Source: JABDDM01 sp038240295
Lineage (GTDB): Bacteria > Bacteroidota > Ignavibacteria > Palsa-1295
Direction: 5' to 3'
Length of the DNA: 15,398 nucleotides
Assembly (NCBI GenBank): GCA_038240295.1
Contig: JBBSDW010000085.1
Span: 1-15,398 of the forward strand
The translations under genes and the position numbers were made by a program. Positions 1 to 7,627 of this stretch are shown piece by piece; position 1 is the stretch's first letter; every line of letters begins with the position of its first letter. Below the pieces are notes generated by a model. It was not told the origin of the DNA and made no database searches. It saw only the letters and a list, made by a program, of their open reading frames with translations.

Positions 1-111
1 CCTGAACGAGCTTTAGCGAAGTGAAGGATCTAATGGAATGCAGGGCCAGAGAATAACCCCACTCCAACGATCGATACGGGCTCCCCTCATCCCCAACCCT
101 TCTCCCAACTT
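1..111. other. Intergenic left edge with dispersed-repeat-like words
   Basis: No coding region is supported here. Positions 1-32 resemble the short CTGAGCGAAGT-type dispersed words common between genes in Bacteroidota. Positions 82-108 hold a pyrimidine-rich CCCCTCATCCCCAACCCTTC-like run that recurs as intergenic repeat material in many bacterial genomes. These resemblances are from memory and only one copy of each is in the window. On the minus strand this stretch lies directly downstream of the stop codon at 112-114. No good terminator hairpin is visible. Confidence 0.3.
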
Positions 112-951
112 TCAGTGTTGCACACTCAGTTTTGTTGTCGCGATGATCTTTTCCCCGATGCGAAGTCTTGCGAAATAAATGCCGTTGGGAAGCGACGCCG
201 TTGAAAAGCTAAGCGCATTTTTGCCATTACTAAAGTGCGTGGAAGTAAGCGATCTTGTTCGACCGGCTACGTCGATGATTTCGACCGATCCTTCTGAAGA
301 GCGATCGAGGGTCACAGTGAACCTGGCCAGTTTATCGCTTGGATTAGGAGCTACCTGCAATTTGTCGTACGTGTGAGTCGGCTGCTCGACACCCTTAGCA
401 GGCTGGATATTGATCACAAATTTCGGCGCAACATTCCAGAGATCGGAGCAATCGCCATCCTCTGAGCCGTCGCCATTGACAGCATTCCCAGAAGCGTAAA
501 GCGTATCGGTAAGGACACCGGTCGCCGGCGCTTTGTACTTAAATGTCCATGTGTACGCGCCAGCTTTGAGATTCTGTGGAGCGGTCTGATAAAGCTGTCC
601 CGAGTTTACACCCAGCGGACTGTACGCTGCAGTGCTCAACGTTCCCTTCCATGCGGCCACATTCACACCCGCCCGTGATTCGGCCTCATTGAATACCGTT
701 ACAGTGAACTGATACGTGCCCCCTGCGACATAGGTGGTGTCCGGCACAGCAGCCGCAAAGAACACATACGTCGTTGTATCGGCCGTTGGGCAGTGGCAAG
801 TACAGCCAACGCTGCGATTCCCGGCTTTATTTGTGACACCGGTGATACCCCCGCGATAGGCCGAAGCTTGCAGGGTTACGTACAACGTGCAAACAATAAA
901 AAGCCCCGTAATAAGAAGAGCGCGAGAATGAGAACTGCCCAAAACCTTCAT
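112..951 (-). CDS. Secreted choice-of-anchor V-like domain protein with T9SS sorting domain
   Basis: A 279-residue secreted protein. Residues 10-31 form a hydrophobic signal peptide. Residues ~32-185 form a beta-rich domain resembling the choice-of-anchor V family, with a Cys50-x-Cys52-His53-Cys54 motif, the core words TFTV/QFTV and TWTFKYKAP, and Cys168 just before DLWN. Residues ~199-279 match the T9SS C-terminal sorting domain: APNP start, VEIIDVAGR, LPNGIYFARL and a short terminal strand ending VQH. The protein should cross the outer membrane by T9SS and be released or surface-attached after tail cleavage. Its biochemical role is unknown. The start is the ATG at 949-951; AAGGA touches the ATG directly, too close for a normal Shine-Dalgarno site. 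The N-terminal domain is clearly homologous to that of the next gene (1373-4462), which suggests tandem duplication. The family name is my recognition, not a search result; secretion is the firmer call. Confidence 0.82.
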   Translation of the reverse strand: MKVLGSSHSRALLITGLFIVCTLYVTLQASAYRGGITGVTNKAGNRSVGCTCHCPTADTTTYVFFAAAVPDTTYVAGGTYQFTVTVFNEAESRAGVNVAAWKGTLSTAAYSPLGVNSGQLYQTAPQNLKAGAYTWTFKYKAPATGVLTDTLYASGNAVNGDGSEDGDCSDLWNVAPKFVINIQPAKGVEQPTHTYDKLQVAPNPSDKLARFTVTLDRSSEGSVEIIDVAGRTRSLTSTHFSNGKNALSFSTASLPNGIYFARLRIGEKIIATTKLSVQH

Positions 952-1037
952 CCTTGATTGTTACATCCAGAGTACTTGTTAAGACAACTTTTGCTTAACT
1001 TTAGATACAGCAAGGAAGACAAAGTTTAACCGCTTCG

Positions 1038-1139
1038 CAATGTCATTCCCGCGAAGGCGGGAATCCAGTCTGTCGCGGCCTCGATCCCTGAAATGTGCGG
1101 TGATTGAAGATCGATTCCTGCCTTCGCGAAATGACATTG
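1038..1139. repeat. MITE/REP-like inverted-repeat element, copy 1
   Basis: A 102-bp element bounded by inverted repeats. The left arm is 1038-1067, beginning CAATGTCATTCCCGCGAAGG. The right arm is 1111-1139, which read on the minus strand gives nearly the same sequence with a one-base deletion and a few substitutions. The arm also contains a short internal palindrome (ATTCCCGC..GCGGGAAT), the hallmark of REP/dRS3-like units. Its centre shares the AAATGTGCGGT word with copy 2. No transposase lies in or near it, so it would be non-autonomous. Confidence 0.75.
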
Positions 1140-1194
1140 TGGATGGCTTCAGGTTTCTCGTTCACCTTACAATGGACTGCCGGAAAGGCTTCGA

Positions 1195-1298
1195 CATTGT
1201 CATTCCTGCGAAGGCGGGAATCCAAGTCCGGGCGCTTCAAGACTTTTAAATATGCGGTCAACCGAAGATGGATTCCCGCCTTCGCAGGGATGACAATG
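1195..1298. repeat. MITE/REP-like inverted-repeat element, copy 2
   Basis: A 104-bp element with terminal inverted repeats of 30 bp (1195-1224 and 1269-1298) that match at 29 of 30 positions by eye, better preserved than in copy 1. It is in the same orientation as copy 1, 55 bp further on. Each arm holds the ATTCC(C/T)GC..GCGGGAAT palindrome, so the RNA from either strand could fold into one long hairpin or two small ones. The better arms suggest that it is younger than copy 1 or maintained by conversion. Confidence 0.78.
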
Positions 1299-1326
1299 TG
1301 CTCCGGGCGATGATATCGCTCAAAGG

Positions 1327-1352
1327 AAAGCCGCCTTTTAGGCGGCTTTTTT
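1327..1352. terminator. Rho-independent terminator-like hairpin, probably bidirectional
   Basis: GCCGCC (1330-1335) and GGCGGC (1341-1346) form a perfect GC stem, extended by AAA/TTT (1327-1329 with 1347-1349), with a five-base TTTTA loop. On the plus strand the stem runs into a six-T tract (1347-1352), the stronger direction. On the minus strand it lies 21 bases after the stop of the 1373-4462 gene and is followed by TTTCCTTT, a weaker tract. The only nearby gene it can serve is that minus-strand gene, so it is probably bidirectional. Confidence 0.72.
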
Positions 1353-1372
1353 GAATCGAGGTTTATGATCCT

Positions 1373-4300
1373 TTAGTGCTGAATCACGATCTGCATCGTC
1401 GAAGTCAGCGTTTCGCCTGCAGCATTCCTGCCATTTGCGCGAACGATATAGAATCCCGTCGGAGCGTCTAGTCCCGCCAGGTTCTGACCATTCCAGCGCC
1501 ATTCGGCATTGATGTTATGAGCTTCGGCGACAACCTTGCCCATGAGGTCGAGCACCGTCACATCCGCCGCGTGTATAGCACCTAAGTTAAAGACTACTTG
1601 ATTATGCGTTGGGTTCGGATTCGCGGTGATCGAGAACGACTTTGCCTGCGTCATTGCCACCCCTGCACTCGTCAGTATCGCATCGATCGCGTAGGCGGTG
1701 CTCGTAATCCCCAGCTCGCTTGAAACGAGGAGTGTATCTCGGTATTCGCCGAGCGCAGATTCATTCAGCGTCAAACGCACATACATGGATGCGCTATCAG
1801 CCAGAAGGAACGGGAACGTTGAATCGGGCGCCGCAAGGGATTGCGAGAAATGTCCGCCGCTCCTCAAACTGATAGCATCGATCTTCGCCGGATGTGGACT
1901 ACTATTTCTGAACCTCGAGATCCACGACTTCGCGCCAAGCGGGTTGAGTGTGACAAAAATATGTTGTACGGTAGTCGATTCCAGGTCTACGGTTGTTGTG
2001 TCGGCAACGATCGGAACATTCGCTTTTCCAATTCCACTCAAATTAACAACCGTCGTCTTGAGATCGCTCGTGGTGATTGTCAGCTTAGCCGAATAGGAAC
2101 CTGCCGCAATCGGTTCAAAGGATATGACGGCGTGCAGTTTCTGCGATGGCGGAAGCGATGCCGGCAATGTCGGCGTCGTCGATTGTACGCCGAAAGTACT
2201 TGCATTCGTGCCTGAAATTACGAGCGACGTAATTCCGATCGCGGAAGCACCGGTATTGGTGATGTCGATCGGTTTGGTTACAAGTTTCGCAGAATCGACA
2301 GGTCCGAAGTCGAGACTTGTTGAAGAGAGACTCAGTGCTCCCGAAAGTCCATGACCCGCGAGTCCGATCGTTAGCGTACTTGCATTCGGATCGTCGGTCG
2401 TTAGCGTGAGCGTACCCGAGTAATTCGTGGCGGACGTTGGCTTGAACGACATGGTTACATGAATGCTCGTATTGCCTGCGATCGAATGCGCGCTCGAATC
2501 CTTGATCGTAAATACGCTGTTCGGATCGCTGAGGGAGTATTTCAAGATGTTCACTCCTGCAGCGCCAGTATTCTGTAGCGTGATCACCGAATCGGCTGAG
2601 GTTGCAGTTGCAAGTCCTCCGAAATCGAGATTCGAAGGGATGTTAAGCGCGCTGTTGATGCCGACTCCTTTGACATATACTGTAGTCGAAGGATTTTTCG
2701 CATCATCGCTCGTAATGATCACCGATCCTTTGAACGGACCGACGGTAGTCGGCGCAAAGTTGACCGACACGACACCAGTGATGCCTACGTCAACGCTCGA
2801 AGGTTTCGACTTCAGGGAAAACGGAAGCGGGGTGACAATCGCCGAAGCAAGGTTGAGCACGTCGGAGCCTGTATTTTGCACGCTGATGTCGCGCGAAGCA
2901 GGCGCAGAGTTTATTCGGACATTTCCGAAATCGAGCGTGTCCATCTGCAGGACGCTCATATGCGGCGCCAAGCCCTGGGCGATCACGGTGATCGCAGAAG
3001 TCGAAGTCGACGGGTCATCGGATGAGATCGTAGCGATGGCCGTATCGAGTTTTTCCGTCAGTGGGAAATAATTTATCTGCACGACCCCCTGCCCTCCCGG
3101 TGCGATCACCGGCGAAAAACTTGCGACATTAAATCGCGCTGCATTGCTGCCCGAGAGCGCCACGCCGGAAAGATGAAGCGAATCGGTGCCCGTGTTCCGC
3201 ACCGCGATCGTCCCTTGCGTTTGTGCACCGATCCTCACTCCACCGATATTCGCCGGCGATGTCACACCAATAATTGGTGCTACACCCGTGCCAGTCAGCG
3301 TTACAGATGGGATCGTAAAGCCAGTCGCACTGAGCGTGAGTGAGCCGTTGTAGGCTTGCGAAGCGATCGGGCTGAATTTCACCACGACCGAATCGTTGCT
3401 GCCTGGAGGCATGGTAAGCTTGGTCGGCTGCGTCAGGATCGTAAATCCACTGCCCGAGATCGACGGCGATTGCATGAACAAGGTATCGTCGCCGGTGTTC
3501 GAATAAACGAACCCGAGTGTCTTCGTCAGATTGTTACGCAAATTATTAAAGGCAAGGCTCGAACCACCCGAAAAAATCGCCTGGATGCCGGTGCCCGTCA
3601 GATACACCGCTTTGCGCTGGTCGGTAGCTACATCTACATTCGAGGTGATGATCAGCGAGTCGGTAAAATTGCCGCGCGTCGATGGACTTAGATAAACCGT
3701 GTCGATCTCGGAGCTTCCGCTTGCGATCGATCGGTCTGCAGAGGTTGGAAAACGAGTGAACGCTGCGCCGCTCTTGAGCGATGTATTGACGGTGATCGCT
3801 GCGGTGCTCGTTGAGCTGATCTTGAGCGTATCCTTTTTTGTATTTCCTACGCGAATGTTACCCAATGCGATGCTATTTCGTCCGATCGCGATTGCTTTCG
3901 TGATCGGCGGATCCTGGACGTTGATCACATATTTGGGCGAGAAATTCCACACATCGGTGCAATTGCCGCCGCCATTCGAGCCGTCAAGATTAACGGCGTT
4001 TCCGGTGCCAAAAAGCGTATCGGAGCCGCTGGTCGAAGGAGCGTTGTAGGTAAATGTCCACGTAGCCGGAAGCGAGGTTTTAGCCGATGAATGTGTCAAT
4101 TCACCGTTGATGATCTGCGAACCTGTGCCGGAAGTCAGCGTGCCTCGCTGCGCAGAGACTTCAACTCCCGCACCGCTTTGGGATCCATTGGAGACAGTAA
4201 CGGTGAATGTATAAGAGTTACCTTTATAAATATTTGTGGCCGTGGTTGAAAATGCTACGGTCGTGCCTGAACCTGATGATGCGCAATGGCACGTACAACC

Positions 4301-4462
4301 GGAGGTGTTGCCGTCTTTTTGAGTATGTCCACCGATGCCTTGCCCATTCGAATGAGCATCCGCCTGGTAGATCACGTAGACGACGGCAAATAGCATGCTT
4401 AGCGAGATCCAGACTCCGCGGAGCAACGTCTTTCGCATTACTCGAGTATCAAGAGATTTCAT
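1373..4462 (-). CDS. Large secreted choice-of-anchor V / ASH-repeat protein with T9SS sorting domain
   Basis: A 1029-residue surface protein. The start chosen is the ATG at 4460-4462; a TTG at 4505-4507 would add 15 residues before the signal, and an ATG at 4436-4438 would start MRKTLLRGVW, also acceptable. Residues ~10-37 are the signal peptide. Residues ~38-185 are a choice-of-anchor V-like domain with Cys56-x-Cys58-His59-Cys60 and Cys168 before DVWN, paralogous to the 112-951 protein. From about 188 to 935 there are six recognisable ASH/choice-of-anchor-D-like repeats of ~105 residues (pattern LDFG..., NTG, F.P, G.., IS/TSDD, GxG) and a seventh, degenerate one. Residues ~942-1029 are the T9SS sorting domain (ANPNPTHNQVVF, VLDLMGK, TGFYIVRA, terminal IQH). 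A stalk-like exported protein is likely; adhesion or a structural role is only a guess. No Shine-Dalgarno sequence precedes any of the three starts. Confidence 0.85.
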   Translation of the reverse strand: MKSLDTRVMRKTLLRGVWISLSMLFAVVYVIYQADAHSNGQGIGGHTQKDGNTSGCTCHCASSGSGTTVAFSTTATNIYKGNSYTFTVTVSNGSQSGAGVEVSAQRGTLTSGTGSQIINGELTHSSAKTSLPATWTFTYNAPSTSGSDTLFGTGNAVNLDGSNGGGNCTDVWNFSPKYVINVQDPPITKAIAIGRNSIALGNIRVGNTKKDTLKISSTSTAAITVNTSLKSGAAFTRFPTSADRSIASGSSEIDTVYLSPSTRGNFTDSLIITSNVDVATDQRKAVYLTGTGIQAIFSGGSSLAFNNLRNNLTKTLGFVYSNTGDDTLFMQSPSISGSGFTILTQPTKLTMPPGSNDSVVVKFSPIASQAYNGSLTLSATGFTIPSVTLTGTGVAPIIGVTSPANIGGVRIGAQTQGTIAVRNTGTDSLHLSGVALSGSNAARFNVASFSPVIAPGGQGVVQINYFPLTEKLDTAIATISSDDPSTSTSAITVIAQGLAPHMSVLQMDTLDFGNVRINSAPASRDISVQNTGSDVLNLASAIVTPLPFSLKSKPSSVDVGITGVVSVNFAPTTVGPFKGSVIITSDDAKNPSTTVYVKGVGINSALNIPSNLDFGGLATATSADSVITLQNTGAAGVNILKYSLSDPNSVFTIKDSSAHSIAGNTSIHVTMSFKPTSATNYSGTLTLTTDDPNASTLTIGLAGHGLSGALSLSSTSLDFGPVDSAKLVTKPIDITNTGASAIGITSLVISGTNASTFGVQSTTPTLPASLPPSQKLHAVISFEPIAAGSYSAKLTITTSDLKTTVVNLSGIGKANVPIVADTTTVDLESTTVQHIFVTLNPLGAKSWISRFRNSSPHPAKIDAISLRSGGHFSQSLAAPDSTFPFLLADSASMYVRLTLNESALGEYRDTLLVSSELGITSTAYAIDAILTSAGVAMTQAKSFSITANPNPTHNQVVFNLGAIHAADVTVLDLMGKVVAEAHNINAEWRWNGQNLAGLDAPTGFYIVRANGRNAAGETLTSTMQIVIQH

Positions 4463-4509
4463 AGAAAGGATACGGTTAGGAACACAACACGAACTGTAGA
4501 AGAGCAATA

Positions 4510-4521
4510 GTGAGCCCTCAC
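4510..4521. promoter_or_regulatory. Small palindrome in the divergent promoter region
   Basis: GTGAGCCCTCAC has 5-bp arms around a CC centre. It lies 47 bases upstream of the ATG of the 1373-4462 gene, in the 239-bp region shared with the divergent terminase gene. It could be an operator half-site pair or chance; one copy only is seen. Confidence 0.2.
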
Positions 4522-4593
4522 GATGTTGCGAAGTTGAGCTATCCTACTGACACGCAGTTTAGGCCGGTTGTTACTTTTCGGCGCAAAACAGTT

Positions 4594-4619
4594 TCTCACA
4601 ATAAAAGTGACTTGTGGGA
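4594..4619. promoter_or_regulatory. Imperfect inverted repeat in the divergent promoter region
   Basis: TCTCACAA (4594-4601) and TTGTGGGA (4612-4619) are inverted repeats with one mismatch in eight and a 10-base spacer. Within it, TCAC (4596-4599) and GTGA (4607-4610) form a second nested pair. The geometry would suit a dimeric regulator acting on either divergent gene. No promoter element can be placed confidently beside it. Confidence 0.25.
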
Positions 4620-4701
4620 CATTTTAGTTGAAACTTTATGCTCCCACTCCGCGTTTACCTAATCTGCCCAGCGCTCCCAATGTACCTAACGATGACCATA
4701 A

Positions 4702-6144
4702 ATGAAAAAAAGATCCACACCATCCGAATTCTGCTACCGTACGCTTAAACTATCAAAATGGAATAAAATCGATGAAATCCTCCAGGCCGTCGAAGATGGC
4801 AAGCGAAAGATCCTCGTCCGAAGCTGCAATGGCGCCGGCAAAACAACAACGCTCGCTGCACTCTGCCTTTGGAAGCTCAAAACATTCGATGATTCGATCG
4901 TGCTGACTACCGCCTCCAGCTGGACGCAGGTCACCCGATCACTATGGGGCGAGATCCGAAGGCTCGCTCGCTGCTCGGAGATCTTTACTGAAAAAGAGAT
5001 CTCCGCCTCACAGATCAAGCTCGATGATAAACACTACGCGATCGGCATCTCCCCGGCCGTTCCTGAAAACGCGCAAGGCTTCCATGCACCGCACATGCTG
5101 ATCGCGATCGACGAAGCGACCGGAGTCGACCGTGACGTGATCGATGCGCTTTGGGGCAATGCTACCAGCGAAGATGCGCAGATGGTCATGATCTATAATC
5201 CGATCGATGCTGCGTCCTTCCCCTTCGAAGCCGAAGAGACAGGAGACTGGCATGTGATCACGATCAGCGCGTTCGAACATCCGAATGTGATCGAAGGAAG
5301 AGAATGCATTCCTGGCGCGGTGACGAGAGCATGGATCGAAGACAGACTTCGTGCATGGAGTTACGAAGTCGAAGTGGAAACGCTCGTCGACGAATCCGAA
5401 TCGGTCTACGTACCGTGGCTTGAGAAACGGTACCGAAAGACCGAGCGCGTTGCCACGAGAATTTGCGGAGAATGGCCGCTCGATGGGGGTGAAGGATTTA
5501 TCGAAGCATCGCTCATTAAGCGTTCGCATTCTGTGGCCGAAGTCCCGGGAGTGAAAGCGCTCGGCGTCGATATTGCTCGAAGCGGAAACGATCGGACGGT
5601 GTTTTCCTTCTTCGAAGGCAATGCGCAAGTTGCATTTCAGTCCTACTTTGGAAAAGACCTCATGCGAACGGCTGCGAGGATCAAAGAGCTTTATGACGAA
5701 GGCTGGACGACGATTGCGCTCGACGATACGGGGATTGGCGGCGGCGTCACTGACCGGCTTCGAGAACTGGATGTGCCGGTGATCGCCGTCAATTTTGCAC
5801 ATGCGGCAAAAGGATTTATCAAGCAAAAGCAAGTCGCGAATGCAAGGGCCGAGATGTATTTCTTACTCGAAAATGAATTGCGAAATGGCGCGATCAAACT
5901 TCTCGACGACAAAGAACTCCAACAGGAATTGACTACAATGCGACTCAAAGTCGGTCCGACCGGAAATTATCTTATAGAGGAAAAATCGTTGATCACAGCG
6001 AGGCTCGGGCGAAGCCCCGATAAATCGGATGCGACGGCGCTTGCACGATACGGACTGCGCCTCGCCGAATACCAAAACCAGCCCAAGTTCATCGGCTGGC
6101 GCACCATCAGGACGCGTCAACGAGAGATGCCAACCTATTGGTGA
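4702..6144 (+). CDS. terL: Phage-type terminase large subunit (isolated)
   Basis: A 480-residue protein with the two-domain plan of phage DNA-packaging motors. ATPase part: Walker A is SCNGAGKTT (residues 41-49, K47), of the deviant terminase type; Walker B is MLIAIDE (132-138, D137-E138); YNP at 165-167 sits where the coupling motif is expected. The RNase H-fold nuclease part has D290 in GVDIARSGNDRTV, D341/D342 in ALDDTGIGGGVTDRL, and D443 in KSDATALARYG, so the acidic triad is present. The usual adenine-contacting WQ motif reads WNK instead. Normally such a protein loads DNA into a procapsid with a small terminase and portal, but none of these, nor capsid, integrase or lysis genes, lies within the window. 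The length is normal and there is no frameshift. GATC-rich word use matches the neighbours, so it does not look freshly acquired. The start is ATG at 4702; no Shine-Dalgarno sequence is seen. Its stop overlaps the convergent symporter gene by 10 bp. Confidence 0.88.
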   Translation: MKKRSTPSEFCYRTLKLSKWNKIDEILQAVEDGKRKILVRSCNGAGKTTTLAALCLWKLKTFDDSIVLTTASSWTQVTRSLWGEIRRLARCSEIFTEKEISASQIKLDDKHYAIGISPAVPENAQGFHAPHMLIAIDEATGVDRDVIDALWGNATSEDAQMVMIYNPIDAASFPFEAEETGDWHVITISAFEHPNVIEGRECIPGAVTRAWIEDRLRAWSYEVEVETLVDESESVYVPWLEKRYRKTERVATRICGEWPLDGGEGFIEASLIKRSHSVAEVPGVKALGVDIARSGNDRTVFSFFEGNAQVAFQSYFGKDLMRTAARIKELYDEGWTTIALDDTGIGGGVTDRLRELDVPVIAVNFAHAAKGFIKQKQVANARAEMYFLLENELRNGAIKLLDDKELQQELTTMRLKVGPTGNYLIEEKSLITARLGRSPDKSDATALARYGLRLAEYQNQPKFIGWRTIRTRQREMPTYW

Positions 6145-7586
6145 GCGTCTTGCCGCAGCGATACATCGCCTCGTCGAGTTAAACGATCTACGAGAAGCGG
6201 CAACGCCGAAAAGATGAGTCCCGAATACATCGGCTCCATCCCCAAAAGATATTTCGGTTCGACCGCAGTGCCAAAGGTGATCCCGATCACATAGGCCGTT
6301 AGCGCGCCAAGCAGGCCGAGCAGCATGCTCCAAAACGCTGCCGTACGGCTTGGCTTTAGCTTCGGAAAATAACTGAAGGTAAGTGGAAAGAGGATCGCCG
6401 GTACGAGAATAGACCCGAACGCATACCAGATCAAATAGATCTTTGGCGTGATGAGAATAACGGCAAGCGTGACGATGGCGGTGACGAGAAGACCATATCG
6501 CGTATATCGCTTGACCTTCGAAGTATCTCCCAAACCGAATATTCGCCACAGAATATCATGACCGATGATCGTGGCGCTGGTGAATGTGAATGCATCGACG
6601 GCGCTTAATTCAGTAGCGAGAAGCCCAGTATAAAAAACGCCTTTGAGTCCCATGGGCAGTACGCGTTCGGCAAGCGCTGGAAAGGCGAATCGGCTTTCAG
6701 GGAGGGTTGCAAACGCGGCGCGCGCATAGAGTCCGGCAACATTTGTCATCAGGTCGAATACAAGCCAGCAACCGACAGAAATGATCAAACCCCACTTTGC
6801 GACCTCAGGCCGCTTTGCAGCGAATACGCGCGTGTTTACATTTGGATCGACGAGTGTGCTAAGCGCAATAATATACCAGACGGCGATATACCACGGACTG
6901 AGTCCGCCGGTAGGGTTGAGATGCGTTGCCGGAACATGCGACTTGATGAAGCTCCAGCCGCCCAACGTGTGATAAGCAAATGGCAGGATCACCGCAAATC
7001 CAAAAAACATCGTAACGAAGCGGAGCACATCTGCTTTAACCGGAGCACGGAGCCCGCCGGTTAAAAGATAGAGCATCGGACTTATTACCGCTACGATCAT
7101 TCCCCACGTGGTACCAATACCAAAGAACCACTCATAGAGGGTGCCGAGCGTCATGATATATCCGGCGGGACTCGTGAGGAAAAACACAATCCCGGCGCCG
7201 AGGTAGCCCGTTCGTTCGCCGTATGCCGAACGGAGTCTATCGGGAATCGTGGCATTCGCACGGTCGCTGTTGACGCGATGCGCCAGAAAAAAAGCGAAAA
7301 TCAGAGCGGATGCATAGTAGGGAACGCCGAAGACGATCCACATCACGATGCCTTTGTCGTAGGAATATTCCCCTACCCCGAGCACACCGCCGTACCACAT
7401 CGTAACGAGTGTAGCAACAAAAGCTGGGATCGTAAGAGACCTACCGGCGAGAATGAAATCCTCTCCATCGCTCTTAGGCTTGTGCTTTCGAAAGACAAGA
7501 AAGCCGATGAGCGAATTGGCGACGAGATAAAATATGATGATCCCAAGATCGAGCGGCGCTAAATGGGGCGTGAGAGAACTTGTCAT
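6135..7586 (-). CDS. Sodium:solute symporter (SSS) family permease, candidate thiamine transporter
   Basis: A 483-residue, strongly hydrophobic inner-membrane protein with about 12-13 membrane segments. Recognisable SSS features are the first helix (LGIIIFYLVANSLIGFLVF), the DFILAGRSL signature at 43-51, a WYGGVLGVGEYSYDKG segment (64-79) and the LATELSAVDAFTFTSATI segment typical of TM8 in this fold, which contributes to the Na+ site. Family members import small solutes with Na+. The substrate cannot be read from the sequence. The gene is last in a TPP-riboswitch operon, 41 bases after the thiamine pyrophosphokinase stop, so import of thiamine or a precursor such as a pyrimidine or thiazole moiety is the natural inference. 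SSS-type thiamine transporters (ThiV) have been predicted in other bacteria and archaea by the same kind of context. The start is ATG at 7584-7586. No terminator follows; the gene ends inside the tail of the convergent terminase gene. Confidence 0.87.
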   Translation of the reverse strand: MTSSLTPHLAPLDLGIIIFYLVANSLIGFLVFRKHKPKSDGEDFILAGRSLTIPAFVATLVTMWYGGVLGVGEYSYDKGIVMWIVFGVPYYASALIFAFFLAHRVNSDRANATIPDRLRSAYGERTGYLGAGIVFFLTSPAGYIMTLGTLYEWFFGIGTTWGMIVAVISPMLYLLTGGLRAPVKADVLRFVTMFFGFAVILPFAYHTLGGWSFIKSHVPATHLNPTGGLSPWYIAVWYIIALSTLVDPNVNTRVFAAKRPEVAKWGLIISVGCWLVFDLMTNVAGLYARAAFATLPESRFAFPALAERVLPMGLKGVFYTGLLATELSAVDAFTFTSATIIGHDILWRIFGLGDTSKVKRYTRYGLLVTAIVTLAVILITPKIYLIWYAFGSILVPAILFPLTFSYFPKLKPSRTAAFWSMLLGLLGALTAYVIGITFGTAVEPKYLLGMEPMYSGLIFSALPLLVDRLTRRGDVSLRQDAHQ

Positions 7587-7627
7587 ACTCTGTTCATGAG
7601 GCCCATCGTGATTTTAACGTCAGGTGA

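Larger units (their letters stand above)
952..1372. other. 421-bp intergenic region with repeats and terminator
   Basis: Separates the two related secreted-protein genes, both on the minus strand. Bases 952-1037 are AT-rich and should hold the promoter of the 112-951 gene, though I cannot pick out a convincing -33/-7 or -35/-10 pair. Bases 1038-1298 carry two copies of an inverted-repeat element (listed separately), and 1327-1352 is a terminator-like hairpin. Short open frames across the element on both strands are by-products of the repeat: they translate to the DSRLRRND/FPRRRES type of peptide typical of such repeats and have no initiation context. Confidence 0.7.

Noticed and set aside
781..810. 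Haem c-binding site in the choice-of-anchor V domain (GCTCHC)
   Set aside because: The motif has one residue between the first two cysteines, not the two required by CxxCH, so haem attachment is not supported.
1038..1298. CRISPR array from the four similar palindromic arms
   Set aside because: The arms alternate in orientation, spacing is uneven (about 43-56 bp) and the intervening sequences resemble each other; there are no cas genes.
1040..1313. Several ~70-codon frames on both strands across the repeat pair
   Set aside because: They are translations of the inverted-repeat elements and give the peptide types usually produced by such repeats.
2463..3071. A 202-codon plus-strand frame inside the ASH-repeat gene
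   Set aside because: Antisense shadow of a repetitive Ser/Thr/Val-rich gene; no initiation context or family resemblance.
4655..4692. Short repeated words (TACCTAA twice) before the terminase
   Set aside because: Only two imperfect copies separated by unrelated sequence; not enough for a repeat call.
5008..5832. A 274-codon open frame on the minus strand inside the terminase gene
   Set aside because: It is antisense to a gene with intact catalytic motifs, and its translation is rich in R, D, F and H with no domain. It follows from the palindromic GATC-rich word use.
4508..6134. Prophage or gene-transfer-agent remnant around the terminase
   Set aside because: No second phage gene, attachment-site repeat or tRNA is visible on either side, so only the single gene is annotated.
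5863..6549. A 228-codon minus-strand frame crossing the terminase and symporter ends
   Set aside because: It overlaps two well-supported genes in other frames and its product is low in recognisable features.
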